Source: Acuticoccus sp963704595
GTDB lineage: Bacteria > Pseudomonadota > Alphaproteobacteria > Rhizobiales > Amorphaceae
NCBI GenBank assembly: GCA_963704595.1
Contig: OY969922.1
Location: 4,642,583-4,706,582, forward strand
DNA: 64,000 nt
Direction: 5' to 3'
Below the pieces are notes generated by a model. That model made no database searches. It was not told the DNA's origin and saw only the letters and a list, made by a program, of their open reading frames with translations. This document shows, in pieces, positions 8,505 to 17,239 of this stretch (positions are counted from its first letter, which is position 1; each line of letters opens with the position of its first letter). The position numbers and the translations under genes were made by a program.

Positions 8505-9494
8505 TTACTGGACTGCTTCGATGTCCGCGGCAGTCGTCACGGACCAGTCTTCAGCGAACAGCTTGTCGAGCGCCGGGCGGGCCGCTTCCATGAAGTCGGC
8601 ATAGTCCGGCGTGGTCACTTCCATGCCAGCTTCCTTCAGCTTTGCAAGAAGCGCGTCCTCGCTGCTGACGGCGAGTTCGTCGCCGTAGGCGAGCGCTTCG
8701 GCCGCGGCTTCGTCCACGATGGTGCGCTGCTCATCGGACAGGCCTTCGTAGAAGTCTTCGTTCATCAGCCAGAGGGACGTGGCGTAGAGGTGCCCGGTCT
8801 GCGCCAGGTAGTCCTGCGCCTCCTGCAGCTTGAACGTGTAGATCTGGTCGTAAGGGCCATCGGAGGCGGAAACGACGCCGAGCTTGAGCGAGGTGAAGAG
8901 CTCGGGCAGCGCGATCGGAACGACCACGGCGCCGATCTCGGAGAACGCCTCGATGAAGGGCTTCGACTGCCCCATGCGGATCTTCACGCCCTGAAGGTCG
9001 GCCACCGAGTTGATCGGCTTGTTCGAGGTGATGTGGCGGTAGCCGCGGCCCATGATGCCGAGGGCGTGGATACCGTTCTGGTCGGAGAAGATCTCGCGGA
9101 CCTGATCGCCGAGCTCACCGGCCCAGACGTTGTAGAAGTGGTCCTTGTCGCGGAACACGAACGGAGCGTCGAAGAACGAGTAGCTGGGTGCGAGGGACAC
9201 GATCGGATAGGTACCGAAGATCCCCATCTCGATCTCGCCGATCTTGAGGGCTTCGAGGTTGTCCTTTTCGCCGCCCATCTGGCCGCCGGCGAAGAACTCG
9301 ACCGCGATGTCGCCGCCGCTCTTCTCCTCGACGATCTCGCCGAACCGGTGGGCGGCCTTCAGCATGTCGGTGCCGTCGTTGAATGCGCTGGCGATGCGGA
9401 GCGTGACGTCCTGCGCGGAGGCGGCCGTGCCGTTGAGCGCCGCTGCGGCCGCAAGACAGGCCACAGCCACGAGCTGCCGTGTGTTGTTGAGCAT
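8505..9494 (-). CDS. TRAP transporter solute-binding protein (DctP family)
   Basis: A 329-residue periplasmic binding protein. The signal peptide is MLNNTRQLVAVACLAAAAAL up to ASA, then QDVTLRIASAFNDGTDMLKA. The segments FFDAPFVFRDKDHFYNVW and LQGVKIRMGQSKPFIEAF, with the ligand-binding Arg, place it in the DctP family. The start at 9494 is preceded by GGGAGAGAAG; the frame stays open upstream but has no signal-like sequence there. It runs away from dctQM, which are divergently encoded at 9715. A kinase and aldolase in the locus suggest a sugar or sugar-acid ligand. Confidence 0.92.
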   Translation of the reverse strand: MLNNTRQLVAVACLAAAAALNGTAASAQDVTLRIASAFNDGTDMLKAAHRFGEIVEEKSGGDIAVEFFAGGQMGGEKDNLEALKIGEIEMGIFGTYPIVSLAPSYSFFDAPFVFRDKDHFYNVWAGELGDQVREIFSDQNGIHALGIMGRGYRHITSNKPINSVADLQGVKIRMGQSKPFIEAFSEIGAVVVPIALPELFTSLKLGVVSASDGPYDQIYTFKLQEAQDYLAQTGHLYATSLWLMNEDFYEGLSDEQRTIVDEAAAEALAYGDELAVSSEDALLAKLKEAGMEVTTPDYADFMEAARPALDKLFAEDWSVTTAADIEAVQ

Positions 9495-9580
9495 ACTTCT
9501 CTCCCTGATTCGGCGCAGGTGCTGGCCCGTGTGCCATCCTGTCGCTCTCTGCGGGAACTCTATAGGATAAACCACAAATA

Positions 9581-9650
9581 GACACAACCTTAATCGACAC
9601 AAAGCGTCGTAAACGCCCGCATAGCCACACATAATATGTTGCTTTATGTG
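9581..9650. promoter_or_regulatory. Divergent promoter region with candidate DeoR sites
   Basis: The gap between the dctP and dctQ starts is AT-rich compared with the flanks. It contains a direct repeat GACACAA at 9581 and 9596, and a perfect inverted repeat CACATAA (9628-9634) / TTATGTG (9644-9650) with a 9-base spacer. CACA-rich repeated elements in a divergent promoter are what a DeoR-type repressor tetramer would need. The DeoR gene at 12497 is the natural candidate regulator. Confidence 0.5.
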
Positions 9651-9714
9651 ATTTTCTGTGTCATCAGGTCGGCCAACAGCCCTCCAGAGGCTGAGCAACC
9701 GCGAGGGAGGCGAC

Positions 9715-10251
9715 GTGCCGTCGATGCGTGAAGATCCTGAAGCTGCGCCGACCGGGACCGCCGGCAGTCAATCCGCCGAAGGCGCCGGACCGCTGCGCAA
9801 GGCCAACGAGTGGCTCGCGACCGGTCTCGGCGCGCTGTTCCTGCTGATCCTCCTCCTCGTCAACGCCCAGATCATCTTCCGCTTCGTGCTCGAGATCTCG
9901 GTGCCGTGGACGGAGGACGTCAGCCGGCTCCTCTTCATCTTTCTCATCTATCTCGGCGCGGCGGTCGCTTTCCATCAACGCTCGATGATCACGATCAATT
10001 CGATCCCCTCATTCCTTCCGGCGACGGAGCGGCCGCTGCGCGCGGTCGCCTCACTCCTCGTGTTCCTGACTGCGGCTTTCCTGTTCTACGCGTCGATCCC
10101 GATGGTGCGGTCGAGCTGGAACACGACCCTGCCGACCGTGGACTGGATCTCGAATGGCTGGGCCTATGTCGCGTTCTCGGTGAGCTTCGGCCTGATGCTC
10201 GTTCACAGCCTCGCCGAGTTCGTCGCGCTTCTCATGCGGCGGAGGGGCTGA
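9715..10251 (+). CDS. TRAP transporter small permease (DctQ family)
   Basis: A 178-residue small permease with four membrane segments (GLGALFLLILLLVNAQIIFR, FIFLIYLGAAVAFH and two more) and the family stretch SVPWTEDVSRLLFIFL. I chose the GTG at 9715 because GAGGGAGG lies 4 bases before it; the ATG at 9724 would remove three residues. It is followed after 3 bases by dctM. It pairs with the large permease and with the binding protein encoded on the other strand at 8505. Confidence 0.9.
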   Translation: MPSMREDPEAAPTGTAGSQSAEGAGPLRKANEWLATGLGALFLLILLLVNAQIIFRFVLEISVPWTEDVSRLLFIFLIYLGAAVAFHQRSMITINSIPSFLPATERPLRAVASLLVFLTAAFLFYASIPMVRSSWNTTLPTVDWISNGWAYVAFSVSFGLMLVHSLAEFVALLMRRRG

Positions 10252-10254
10252 GCG

Positions 10255-11535
10255 ATGGCGTTTGCTTATGTCGGCGTTCTCTTCGCGCTGTTCGCGCTCA
10301 CCGTGCCGGTGGCGTTCGCGCTCGCCGGAACCTCGATCGTGGTCACGATCCTGGAGCGCGGACTCGACTTCAACCCGGCCTTCATGGTGCAGCGCGCCGT
10401 CTCGGGGCTCGACAACTTCCTCCTCCTGTCGGTCCCGTTCTTCATCTACACCGGCAAGGTGATGAACGCTGGCGGCATCACAGACCGGATCTTCGCCTTC
10501 GCCAACGCGCTCGTCGGCTGGATGCGGGGCGGCCTCGCGCAGGTCAACGTGATGGCGAGCGTCATCTTCGCGGGGATGACCGGAACCGCGGTCTCCGATG
10601 CCGCCGGCCTCGGCACGGTCGTGCTCAAGGGCATGCGCGCCCACGGCTACAAGGACGAATTCTCCGTCGCAGTCACCGCGGCCTCGTCCACCATCGGGCC
10701 GATCATTCCGCCATCTGTACCGCTCGTCATCTACGCGCTGCTGTCCGGCGTCTCGGTCGGGGAGATCCTTCTGGCCGGGCTCGTACCAGGGCTTCTGATG
10801 GCCGCGGCGCTGATGATCTACATCGCGATCTACGCCCGGGTGAAGGGCCTGCCGAGTGACGGGCGCCTCAGCATCTCGGCCATCGCGCGCGCCTTCTGGC
10901 GCGGCCTGCCCGCCCTCCTCACCCCCGTGATCATCGTCGGCGGCATCGTGTCCGGCGTCGCGACGCCGACCGAGGCCTCGGCCGTCGCCGGGCTCTACGG
11001 CTCGTTCCTCGCGGTCTGCGTCTACCGGACCGCGAACCTCAGGCACCTCCTGGAAATCGCGAAGCAGACCGCAGTCGAGACCGGCACGATCATGCTGATC
11101 GTGTCGATGGCAATGATCTTCGGCTACCTCGTCACCCGCGCCGGCTTCACGCTCGACATGGCGGACGGCATCGCGGCGATGTCGACCGACCCCATCACGG
11201 TGGCGCTCCTGCTCGCCGGCTTCCTGCTCGTCGTCGGATGCTTCCTCGAAGGCACCGCGGCGATCATCATCCTGACGCCAGTCCTGCTGCCGGTGATGCT
11301 CAATGTCGGGATCGACCCGGTCGCGTTCGGTGTCGTGATGGTGCTGACGATGATGATCGGGCTTCTGACGCCGCCCTTCGGCATGGTCCTCTTCGTCCTC
11401 GCACGGGTCTCGCCGGTGCCTCTCCACCGGATCGTGGTCGCGGTGCTGCCGTTCATCATTCCGCTGCTGCTGGTCGATCTTCTCCTCATCATCTTCCCGA
11501 AGATCGTCCTCTTCCTGCCGAATCTCATTCTCTGA
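10255..11535 (+). CDS. TRAP transporter large permease (DctM family)
   Basis: A 426-residue polytopic membrane protein. Diagnostic stretches are SVPFFIYTGKVMNAGGIT, FAGMTGTAVSDAAGLGTVVL, IIPPSVPLVIYALLSG and LLTPPFGMVLFVLARV. It is the import channel of the second TRAP system. It is tightly spaced between dctQ and the aldolase gene, so transport and breakdown genes are co-expressed. Confidence 0.93.
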   Translation: MAFAYVGVLFALFALTVPVAFALAGTSIVVTILERGLDFNPAFMVQRAVSGLDNFLLLSVPFFIYTGKVMNAGGITDRIFAFANALVGWMRGGLAQVNVMASVIFAGMTGTAVSDAAGLGTVVLKGMRAHGYKDEFSVAVTAASSTIGPIIPPSVPLVIYALLSGVSVGEILLAGLVPGLLMAAALMIYIAIYARVKGLPSDGRLSISAIARAFWRGLPALLTPVIIVGGIVSGVATPTEASAVAGLYGSFLAVCVYRTANLRHLLEIAKQTAVETGTIMLIVSMAMIFGYLVTRAGFTLDMADGIAAMSTDPITVALLLAGFLLVVGCFLEGTAAIIILTPVLLPVMLNVGIDPVAFGVVMVLTMMIGLLTPPFGMVLFVLARVSPVPLHRIVVAVLPFIIPLLLVDLLLIIFPKIVLFLPNLIL

Positions 11536-11556
11536 TACCCATGAAAGGAAGCGACG

Positions 11557-12477
11557 ATGTCCGCTTCAGTCGCGCACACGCTCCACAAGCTGGCGCCGGT
11601 CCTCGAGGTCGCCACCAGGCACGGTTTTGCCGTCGGCTCCTTCGCACCGCGCTACACGGCGATGATCGCCCCCATCCTGCGCGCCGGGGAACGTCTCGCC
11701 TCCCCGATCATCGTGCAGATCTCGCAGCGCGAGATGGAGCGCTACGGGATAACGCCGGCCGAGTTCGGCGATGCCTTCCGCCACGCCCTCGATGAGGTGA
11801 AACCGACGATCCCGATCGTCCTCCACCTTGACCACACCTTCGAGCTCGCCGTCGTCGAGGCCGCGATCGACGCCGGCTTCACCTCGGTGATGATGGACGG
11901 GTCTGCAAAACCGTTCGACGAGAACGTCGCGCTTTCGCGCACCGCGGCCGAGCTCGCCCACGCCCGCGGCGTCTCGATCGAGGCCGAGCTCGGCAAGATC
12001 GGCACGACCGATTTCGTCGAGACCGAAGACGACGTCGAGCTCTACACCGACCCCGCCGAGGCGGCCGAGTTCGTCCGCCAGACCGGGGTCGACGCGCTCG
12101 CCGTCTCCGTCGGCACCGCGCACGGCCACTACGTCGTGCGCCAGCCCAAGGTCGACCTCGATCGCCTCGAACAGATCCGCGCCGTGACGAAAGCGCATCT
12201 CGTGCTTCATGGCGGCTCGGGCGTCCCGGCGGAGATGATCCAGTCGGCGGTGAGCCTTGCCGGCGGCGGAATCTCGAAGGTGAACATCGCGACCGATCTG
12301 GAGGCGGCCCTTCTGGAGGAACTCGGCCGCACGGAGCGGATGACCAACGCCGAGTGCAGCGCCCTCCCCGCCGAGGAGCTCAGGCGCGGGCAGAAGGCGG
12401 TGGAGAACACGGTCGCGGAGAAGATCGAGACCTTCCTTCTCAGCGCCGGCAAGGCTTCCCTGTTCAACGGTGGGTAA
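11557..12477 (+). CDS. Class II (zinc) fructose-bisphosphate-type aldolase, KbaY/GatY-like
   Basis: A 306-residue metal-dependent aldolase. Landmarks in order: IVLHLDHTFE (catalytic Asp and zinc-binding His near residues 92-93), SVMMDGSAKPFDENV, EAELGKIG (zinc site), VSVGTAHGHY, LHGGSGVP and ISKVNIATD (phosphate binding). These match the tagatose/fructose-bisphosphate aldolase family. It would split a phosphorylated ketose or sugar acid into triose phosphate plus an aldehyde. It lies between the TRAP permease and the DeoR gene. With the PfkB kinase of the locus it makes a kinase-then-aldolase route; the actual sugar cannot be read from sequence. Confidence 0.9.
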   Translation: MSASVAHTLHKLAPVLEVATRHGFAVGSFAPRYTAMIAPILRAGERLASPIIVQISQREMERYGITPAEFGDAFRHALDEVKPTIPIVLHLDHTFELAVVEAAIDAGFTSVMMDGSAKPFDENVALSRTAAELAHARGVSIEAELGKIGTTDFVETEDDVELYTDPAEAAEFVRQTGVDALAVSVGTAHGHYVVRQPKVDLDRLEQIRAVTKAHLVLHGGSGVPAEMIQSAVSLAGGGISKVNIATDLEAALLEELGRTERMTNAECSALPAEELRRGQKAVENTVAEKIETFLLSAGKASLFNGG

Positions 12478-12496
12478 AGACACGGCGAGGCTCGGC

Positions 12497-13318
12497 ATGT
12501 CCTTCGACGACAAGAGCCTTATGCCCGGCGAGCGGATCCGGGCCATCGCGGCACAGATCGAGGCGGACGGAAGGGTCCGGGTCGAGGACGCTGCCGCGCG
12601 CTTCGGTGTCTCCACGGAAACCGTCCGGCGCGACCTCAAGCAGATCGCGTCGACCGGGCGGGCGAAGCTCGTCCGCGGCGGCGCGATCCTGGACGGCCCG
12701 CCCGCCGCGGCGACTTCCGCCGGCGTCCTGCCGCCCGTCGATCAGCGCGCCTTCGCCAACGAAGCGGAAAAGGCCGCGATCGGCCGGGCCGCCGCGGAGT
12801 TCGTGAAGGACGGGCAGACCGTACTCCTGGACGGCGGCACCACCACCGTCGCTGTCGCGCGTGCCCTGAGGGGCCTCCGGAACCTCACGATCATGACGAA
12901 CAATCTGGCGCTCGCGCACGAGATCGCGCGGAACGCCGGGTGGCGCGTCCATGTGGTCGGCGGCGAGCTGTCGCCGGCTTCCATGAGCCTCGTCGGGCTC
13001 GGCGCCATACGCGGGCTGCAACACTCGGCGGTCGACGTCGCATTTCTCGGCGCCGCCGGTGTATCGGCCCAGCACGGCTTCACGAGCCCGGACCCGTTCG
13101 AGTCGGAGCTGAAGCGCAGCATGATGGCGATCGCCCGGCGGGTCATCGTCGTCGCCGACCACACCAAGCTGTCCGCCAGCGGCTTCGCTTCCTTCGCGAT
13201 GCCACAGGACATTCACCTCTTCATCACATCCGACGGCGCCGATCCGCAGGCCCTCGCCGCACTGCGCACGGCAGGCGCCGACCTCCTCATCGCCGGCCAG
13301 GAGACCATCCATGACTGA
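12497..13318 (+). CDS. DeoR/GlpR-family transcriptional regulator
   Basis: A 273-residue repressor. The N-terminal winged helix reads GERIRAIAAQIEADGRVRVE, then DAAARFGVSTETVRRDLKQI, the DeoR signature. The C-terminal sugar-phosphate sensor shows LLDGGTTTVAVARAL and VDVAFLGAAGVSAQHGFTSP. The ATG at 12497 is preceded by GAGG. It overlaps the next gene by 8 bases. It most likely controls both divergent arms of the locus through sites at 9581-9650, with a phosphorylated pathway intermediate as inducer (inference from the family). Confidence 0.92.
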   Translation: MSFDDKSLMPGERIRAIAAQIEADGRVRVEDAAARFGVSTETVRRDLKQIASTGRAKLVRGGAILDGPPAAATSAGVLPPVDQRAFANEAEKAAIGRAAAEFVKDGQTVLLDGGTTTVAVARALRGLRNLTIMTNNLALAHEIARNAGWRVHVVGGELSPASMSLVGLGAIRGLQHSAVDVAFLGAAGVSAQHGFTSPDPFESELKRSMMAIARRVIVVADHTKLSASGFASFAMPQDIHLFITSDGADPQALAALRTAGADLLIAGQETIHD

Positions 13319-13970
13319 CACCCCGCCTCGCGTCGCCGTCATCCACACCGTCGCGATGCTCGCCGAGCGCTTCAAGGGCCTCCTCGCCGAGACCTACCCG
13401 GGGCTCGACTGCTTCCACGTCGTCGACGAGAGCCTCCTCCAGGACCTCATCCGCCACGGCCAGTCGCCAGATCTCGTCGCCCGCGTCGCCGGTCATGTCG
13501 TGCTGGCCGAGAAGGCGGGTGCGAGCCTCATCGTGTTCACCTGCTCGTCCACCTCGCCGGCGATCGACACCGCGCGGCAGCTGGTGTCCGTGCCGGTCGT
13601 GAAGATCGACGACGCTATGGCCGCCGAGGCGGCCGCCATCGGCGGGCGGATCGGCCTCGTCTGCACCACGCCGAGCACGGTCGAGCCGAGTGCGAACCTC
13701 ATCCGAAGCCACGCCGCGACCGCCGGCAAGACGGTAGAGATCGAGGTCTCGCTCAACCACGCGGCATACGAAGCCCTGATGGCCGGCGACCGCGCCCAGC
13801 ATGACGCGATCGTGGAAGAGGCGGCAACGCGCCTCGCCCCGGCGTGCGATGCGATCGTCCTGGCGCAGGCGTCGCTCGCCCATCTTGCCGAACCGATCGG
13901 CCGCAAGGTCACCGTGCCGGTACTTTCGAGCCCCCAGAACTGCATCCGCTCCCTCGCCAGCTATCTGTAA
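13311..13970 (+). CDS. Aspartate/glutamate racemase family protein
   Basis: A 219-residue protein of the Asp/Glu/hydantoin racemase superfamily. The first half has IVFTCSSTSPAID with the expected catalytic Cys. At the second Cys position the protein reads AIVLAQASLAHLAEPIG, with Ala instead of Cys. Members with a single Cys are often not classical racemases. It is the last gene of the TRAP-aldolase-DeoR operon, so it probably acts on an intermediate of that sugar or acid pathway. The reaction is unknown. Confidence 0.75.
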   Translation: MTDTPPRVAVIHTVAMLAERFKGLLAETYPGLDCFHVVDESLLQDLIRHGQSPDLVARVAGHVVLAEKAGASLIVFTCSSTSPAIDTARQLVSVPVVKIDDAMAAEAAAIGGRIGLVCTTPSTVEPSANLIRSHAATAGKTVEIEVSLNHAAYEALMAGDRAQHDAIVEEAATRLAPACDAIVLAQASLAHLAEPIGRKVTVPVLSSPQNCIRSLASYL

Positions 13971-14020
13971 TCGCGCGGGCGGAAAACCGGTGGCGTGGGT
14001 GAATTACCCTGTCGTTGCCG

Positions 14021-14224
14021 TCAGGGTGCCGGAACGAAGAGCCGATGACCAGTTGCCCGGTATCGGGGGGAGAAGCCCGCTTGCCGGGGCGGATGGTCCT
14101 CGAACAAATTGCCGCCGTCAGCGATCCGATCGACGTTAGGCGCCTCGCAGCACATCACCCCGCGGTGGTATGCGGAGATGTTCCACATCCCGACATCATC
14201 GCCCCGGATCGCGAGGCCGGTCAC
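14021..14224 (-). pseudogene. 5' remnant of an arylsulfatase gene
   Basis: The reading RGDDVGMWNISAYHRG, then APNVDRIADGGNLFEDH, matches the beginning of AslA-type arylsulfatases (usual form: G-D-D-I-G-x-x-N-I-S-A-Y, then T-P-N-I-D-R-I-A). The similarity stops before the C-x-A-x-R formylglycine motif and the frame ends in unrelated sequence. It begins exactly at the end of the MFS gene. It is a fragment, not a working enzyme. A 3' arylsulfatase remnant occurs at 55.9 kb. Confidence 0.7.
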
Positions 14225-15408
14225 AGCGCCGGCAGAACTTTCCGGGGTCGCCGGATCAGGACGGCCAGGATGAGTGCCGAAGCGAAGGGGGCAGTCGCGG
14301 CGGCGCAGAGGATTGCCAGGGTGCCGTCGGGCCCGAGCGCCTTGAGCAAGGACGCGCCTATGATTGGGGCGGCCGCGCCGGCCAGCAGCATCGGCATGGC
14401 GAGGCGGCCCATCGTCTGGGCGTAGCGGTCGGGGCCGAACAGGGTCAGCGGGAGCGCGCCGCGGGCGATCGACCAGAGGCCGTTGCCGGCGCCGTAAGCG
14501 ACGAGCGCCGCGGCGGCCGGGGCACCGAGCAGCAGTCCGGCGAAACCGAGGAGCACGAGGCCTGTCGACCAGCCCATCGTCCAGATGGGGTGATGGCGTC
14601 CCCGGCCCAGCATCTCGAGAATCCGCGCACCCACCTGCGCCGGGCCGATCAGCGCGCCGAGGCCGATGGCGGCGCCAAGCGCGTAGCCGTGGGCGGCGAG
14701 GATGGTGATGAGATGGATCGACCAGATCGTCGACAGCATCGTGAGCGTGACGCCTGCCACGACGAGGCAGACGAAGCGCGGGTCGAAGATCCCCGGAAGC
14801 GCAGCCGGTGGCACGTCAGGTGATGGCAGCAGCGGCACCGGCACGGACCGGGGCAGCGCGAACACGCTGAGCGGCAGAGTGACCGCGAGGTGCAGCGCGG
14901 CGTAGGCGAAGCACGCGCCCCGCCAGCCCGCATGCTCGACGAGGGTTGCCGAGATCGGCCAGCAGACCGTGCTTGCAAAACCGCCCCAGAGGGTGAGCTG
15001 GGTGATCGCCGCGCGGGCGTCTCTCCCGTAGAGGCGCCCGAGCGTCGAGAAGGCGGCGTCATAGAGGCTCGCCGACATGCCGAGGCCGAGCACGCCCCAG
15101 GCGATGAAATAGGCCGCTTCGCTGGCTGCCGACCCAAGGAGCACGAGGCCGGCGGCGTTCAGCACCATTCCGCAGGCGAGCACGCGCCGCCCGCCTTCGG
15201 CCTGGATCAGGCGCCCGACCGAGGGCGCGGCAAGGCCCGCCACCAGCAGGCCGCAGGAGACGCCGGCCGACAGGATGCCGGCGTCCCAGCCCATCTCGGC
15301 GCCGATGGGACCGGCGAGCACCGCCATCAGGTAGAAGGTGCTCCCCCACGCGAAGATCTCGATGATCCCGAGCGCCGAGACGGTGCGATGCCAGCCCGCG
15401 TGGCTCAT
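14221..15408 (-). CDS. Major facilitator superfamily transporter, probably metal(loid)-linked
   Basis: A 395-residue inner-membrane protein with about twelve hydrophobic segments and the N-terminal MFS stretch IIEIFAWGSTFYLMAVLAGP. The loop between segments 2 and 3 reads GRLIQAEGGRRV, the usual MFS position for a basic loop. Its ATG overlaps the stop of the flavoprotein gene (ATGA), so the two are translationally coupled. Being third in an ArsR-flavoprotein-MFS operon, it may export the product of the flavoprotein. It lacks the features of the classical ArsB or ACR3 pumps. Substrate is inferred from context only. Confidence 0.8.
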   Translation of the reverse strand: MSHAGWHRTVSALGIIEIFAWGSTFYLMAVLAGPIGAEMGWDAGILSAGVSCGLLVAGLAAPSVGRLIQAEGGRRVLACGMVLNAAGLVLLGSAASEAAYFIAWGVLGLGMSASLYDAAFSTLGRLYGRDARAAITQLTLWGGFASTVCWPISATLVEHAGWRGACFAYAALHLAVTLPLSVFALPRSVPVPLLPSPDVPPAALPGIFDPRFVCLVVAGVTLTMLSTIWSIHLITILAAHGYALGAAIGLGALIGPAQVGARILEMLGRGRHHPIWTMGWSTGLVLLGFAGLLLGAPAAAALVAYGAGNGLWSIARGALPLTLFGPDRYAQTMGRLAMPMLLAGAAAPIIGASLLKALGPDGTLAILCAAATAPFASALILAVLIRRPRKVLPAL

Positions 15409-16829
15409 GCCGGAACGCTTGCCCGCTGGCGCTCCGCGCATCCGCACCCGGTCTCGCCGGCGTCCTTCGCGGCTTCGTCCGCGCGGCAGCAGGCGTCGGC
15501 GTTCGCCCGTGGTGGGCCACCGCAGCATCCGCCGCCGCCCGTGTCGGCGCCCACAAGGGACACAGGAGCGGGCGCGGCATCCGTCCGGCAGACACCGGTC
15601 TCGGGCAACTTGAGCCGGACGTCTCGTGCCGCGGCATGGTCGCCGGCGAGTTCGGCGACGACCGAGCGGACCTGTTCGTAACCCGTCGCCATCAGGAACG
15701 TCGGAGCGCGGCCGTAGCTCTTCATGCCCACGATATAGAAGTCGCGTTCGGGATGGGCGAGTTCGACGGCGCCGTGCGGCCGAACGGTGCCGCAGGAGTG
15801 GAGGTTGGGGTCGATCAGCGGCGCGAGCGCGGGCGTCGCCTCGACCACCGGATCAAGCGACAGCCGCAGCTCGGAGAGCGGCGCGAAATCCGGCCGGAAA
15901 CCCGCCGCGACGACGATGCTGTCGACGACGAGACTGGCCGGCTGCCCCTGCGACAACGCCTGGACCGCCAGGGCGTCGCCCGCCGCCGCAACGCCGAGCA
16001 CGGCGAACGGGGACAGGAGCTCGACCCGGCCTGAACGGACGGCTTCCTCCGCACGCAGGCCGAGCCGGCCCCGACCGGGCAGCGCATCGTTCAGCCCGCC
16101 GCCGAGCAGACGCGCTATCCCGCCAGAGCGCGTCGCCCAGGTGATGCGCGTCTCCGGCACCTCGTCCTGCAGGTCCATGAGGTCGAGCGCGGCGTTGATC
16201 GCCGAATGCCCGGCACCGATGACCAGCGTATGGCGGCCGGCGTATTGCGCGCGGCGGGCACCGAGGATGTCAGGAATGCCGTAGTGGATGCGGTCCCGGT
16301 TTTCGGTCTCGCCGTCGACAGGGAGGCCGTCGAGCCCGATGGGGTTGGGCCTTACCCACGTTCCCGAGGCGTCGATCACCGCGCGGGCGCGGACGCGGTG
16401 TCGTGCCCCCGCCCCGTCGCGCCAGACGATGACGAACGGCGCCTCATCGCGGCCCTCGCCGGCGAGCTTGGAGTGCCCCTCGCGGACAACGGAGACGACC
16501 TCCGCGCCGTACCTCACCGCCGGCTCGATCGCGGGATGGGCGGCGAGAGGCGCGAGATAATCACGGATGATCTCCTCGCCGGTCGGCAGGTGGTCGGGGT
16601 CCGGAGCGCGCCAGCCTGCCTGCTCGAGGAGGGCGCGGGCGGCAGAATCGATGTTGTACTCCCACGGGGAAAAGACGCGCACATGCGCCCATTCGGCGAC
16701 GGTTGCGCCCGCGACGGCCCCACGCTCGAAGACGACAGGGGTGAGGCCGCGGGTTACGAGGTGGGCTGCCGCGGCGAGCCCGACGGGCCCGGCACCGATG
16801 ACAGCGATGGGGAGAGTGGGGTGAAGCAT
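15405..16829 (-). CDS. FAD/NAD(P)-binding flavoprotein with Cys-rich tail (ArsO-like)
   Basis: A 474-residue flavoprotein monooxygenase-like enzyme. It has two Rossmann motifs: AVIGAGPVGLAAAAHL at residues 9-24 for FAD, and TLVIGAGHSAINAALDL near 205 for NAD(P)H. The C-terminal 50 residues are unusual and contain GGGGCCGG, ACCRAD and GCGCAE, seven Cys in all, like a metal(loid)-binding tail. Proteins of this type are found in arsenic operons (called ArsO), but their reaction is not settled. Here it follows an ArsR gene and precedes an MFS gene. Role in arsenic or another soft metal is an inference. Confidence 0.8.
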   Translation of the reverse strand: MLHPTLPIAVIGAGPVGLAAAAHLVTRGLTPVVFERGAVAGATVAEWAHVRVFSPWEYNIDSAARALLEQAGWRAPDPDHLPTGEEIIRDYLAPLAAHPAIEPAVRYGAEVVSVVREGHSKLAGEGRDEAPFVIVWRDGAGARHRVRARAVIDASGTWVRPNPIGLDGLPVDGETENRDRIHYGIPDILGARRAQYAGRHTLVIGAGHSAINAALDLMDLQDEVPETRITWATRSGGIARLLGGGLNDALPGRGRLGLRAEEAVRSGRVELLSPFAVLGVAAAGDALAVQALSQGQPASLVVDSIVVAAGFRPDFAPLSELRLSLDPVVEATPALAPLIDPNLHSCGTVRPHGAVELAHPERDFYIVGMKSYGRAPTFLMATGYEQVRSVVAELAGDHAAARDVRLKLPETGVCRTDAAPAPVSLVGADTGGGGCCGGPPRANADACCRADEAAKDAGETGCGCAERQRASVPA

Positions 16830-16899
16830 CGCCAGCGTCCATTTTCCAAGGTTCTAGCAGGATCGAATTAGTCGGCAAAAAATGTTGCCGCTCCCGCCA

Positions 16900-17232
16900 T
16901 CAGGCGGTGGAGGGGGCGGCAAGTCTGGTCGTGCCGCCGCTGCAGGCGCCATCGGCGCAGCATTCGTCAGCGAGGTAGCCGATCAGCGCGCTCATCGCGG
17001 GATACTCGGCGTGGCATATGAGGCTCGTGCCATCCCGTTCCTGCCGTACGAGGCCGCGATCGACGAGCCGCTTCAGGTGGTGGGACAGGGTCGATGCGGG
17101 CAGCCCGACCACGTCCTGCACCTTCCCGACGGCAAGCCCGCAAGGCCCGGCACGCACCAGCGCCCGGTAGATCTGAAGCCTGGTCGGGTTGCCGAGCGCT
17201 TCGAGCTGCCCGGCTGCTATTTCGAGTTTCAT
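16900..17232 (-). CDS. arsR: ArsR-family metal(loid)-responsive repressor
   Basis: A 110-residue winged-helix repressor. The DNA-binding part is LEALGNPTRLQIYRALVRAG, then LPASTLSHHLKRLVDRGLV. The sensing Cys are not in the recognition helix. They form a C-terminal set, DECCADGACSGG, similar to the Acidithiobacillus type of ArsR that binds As(III) with three C-terminal Cys. The start is the ATG at 17232. It has no Shine-Dalgarno, but a promoter ends right before it (17240-17268), so the message is probably leaderless. It heads the flavoprotein-MFS operon. Confidence 0.85.
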   Translation of the reverse strand: MKLEIAAGQLEALGNPTRLQIYRALVRAGPCGLAVGKVQDVVGLPASTLSHHLKRLVDRGLVRQERDGTSLICHAEYPAMSALIGYLADECCADGACSGGTTRLAAPSTA

Positions 17233-17239
17233 GGAATGA

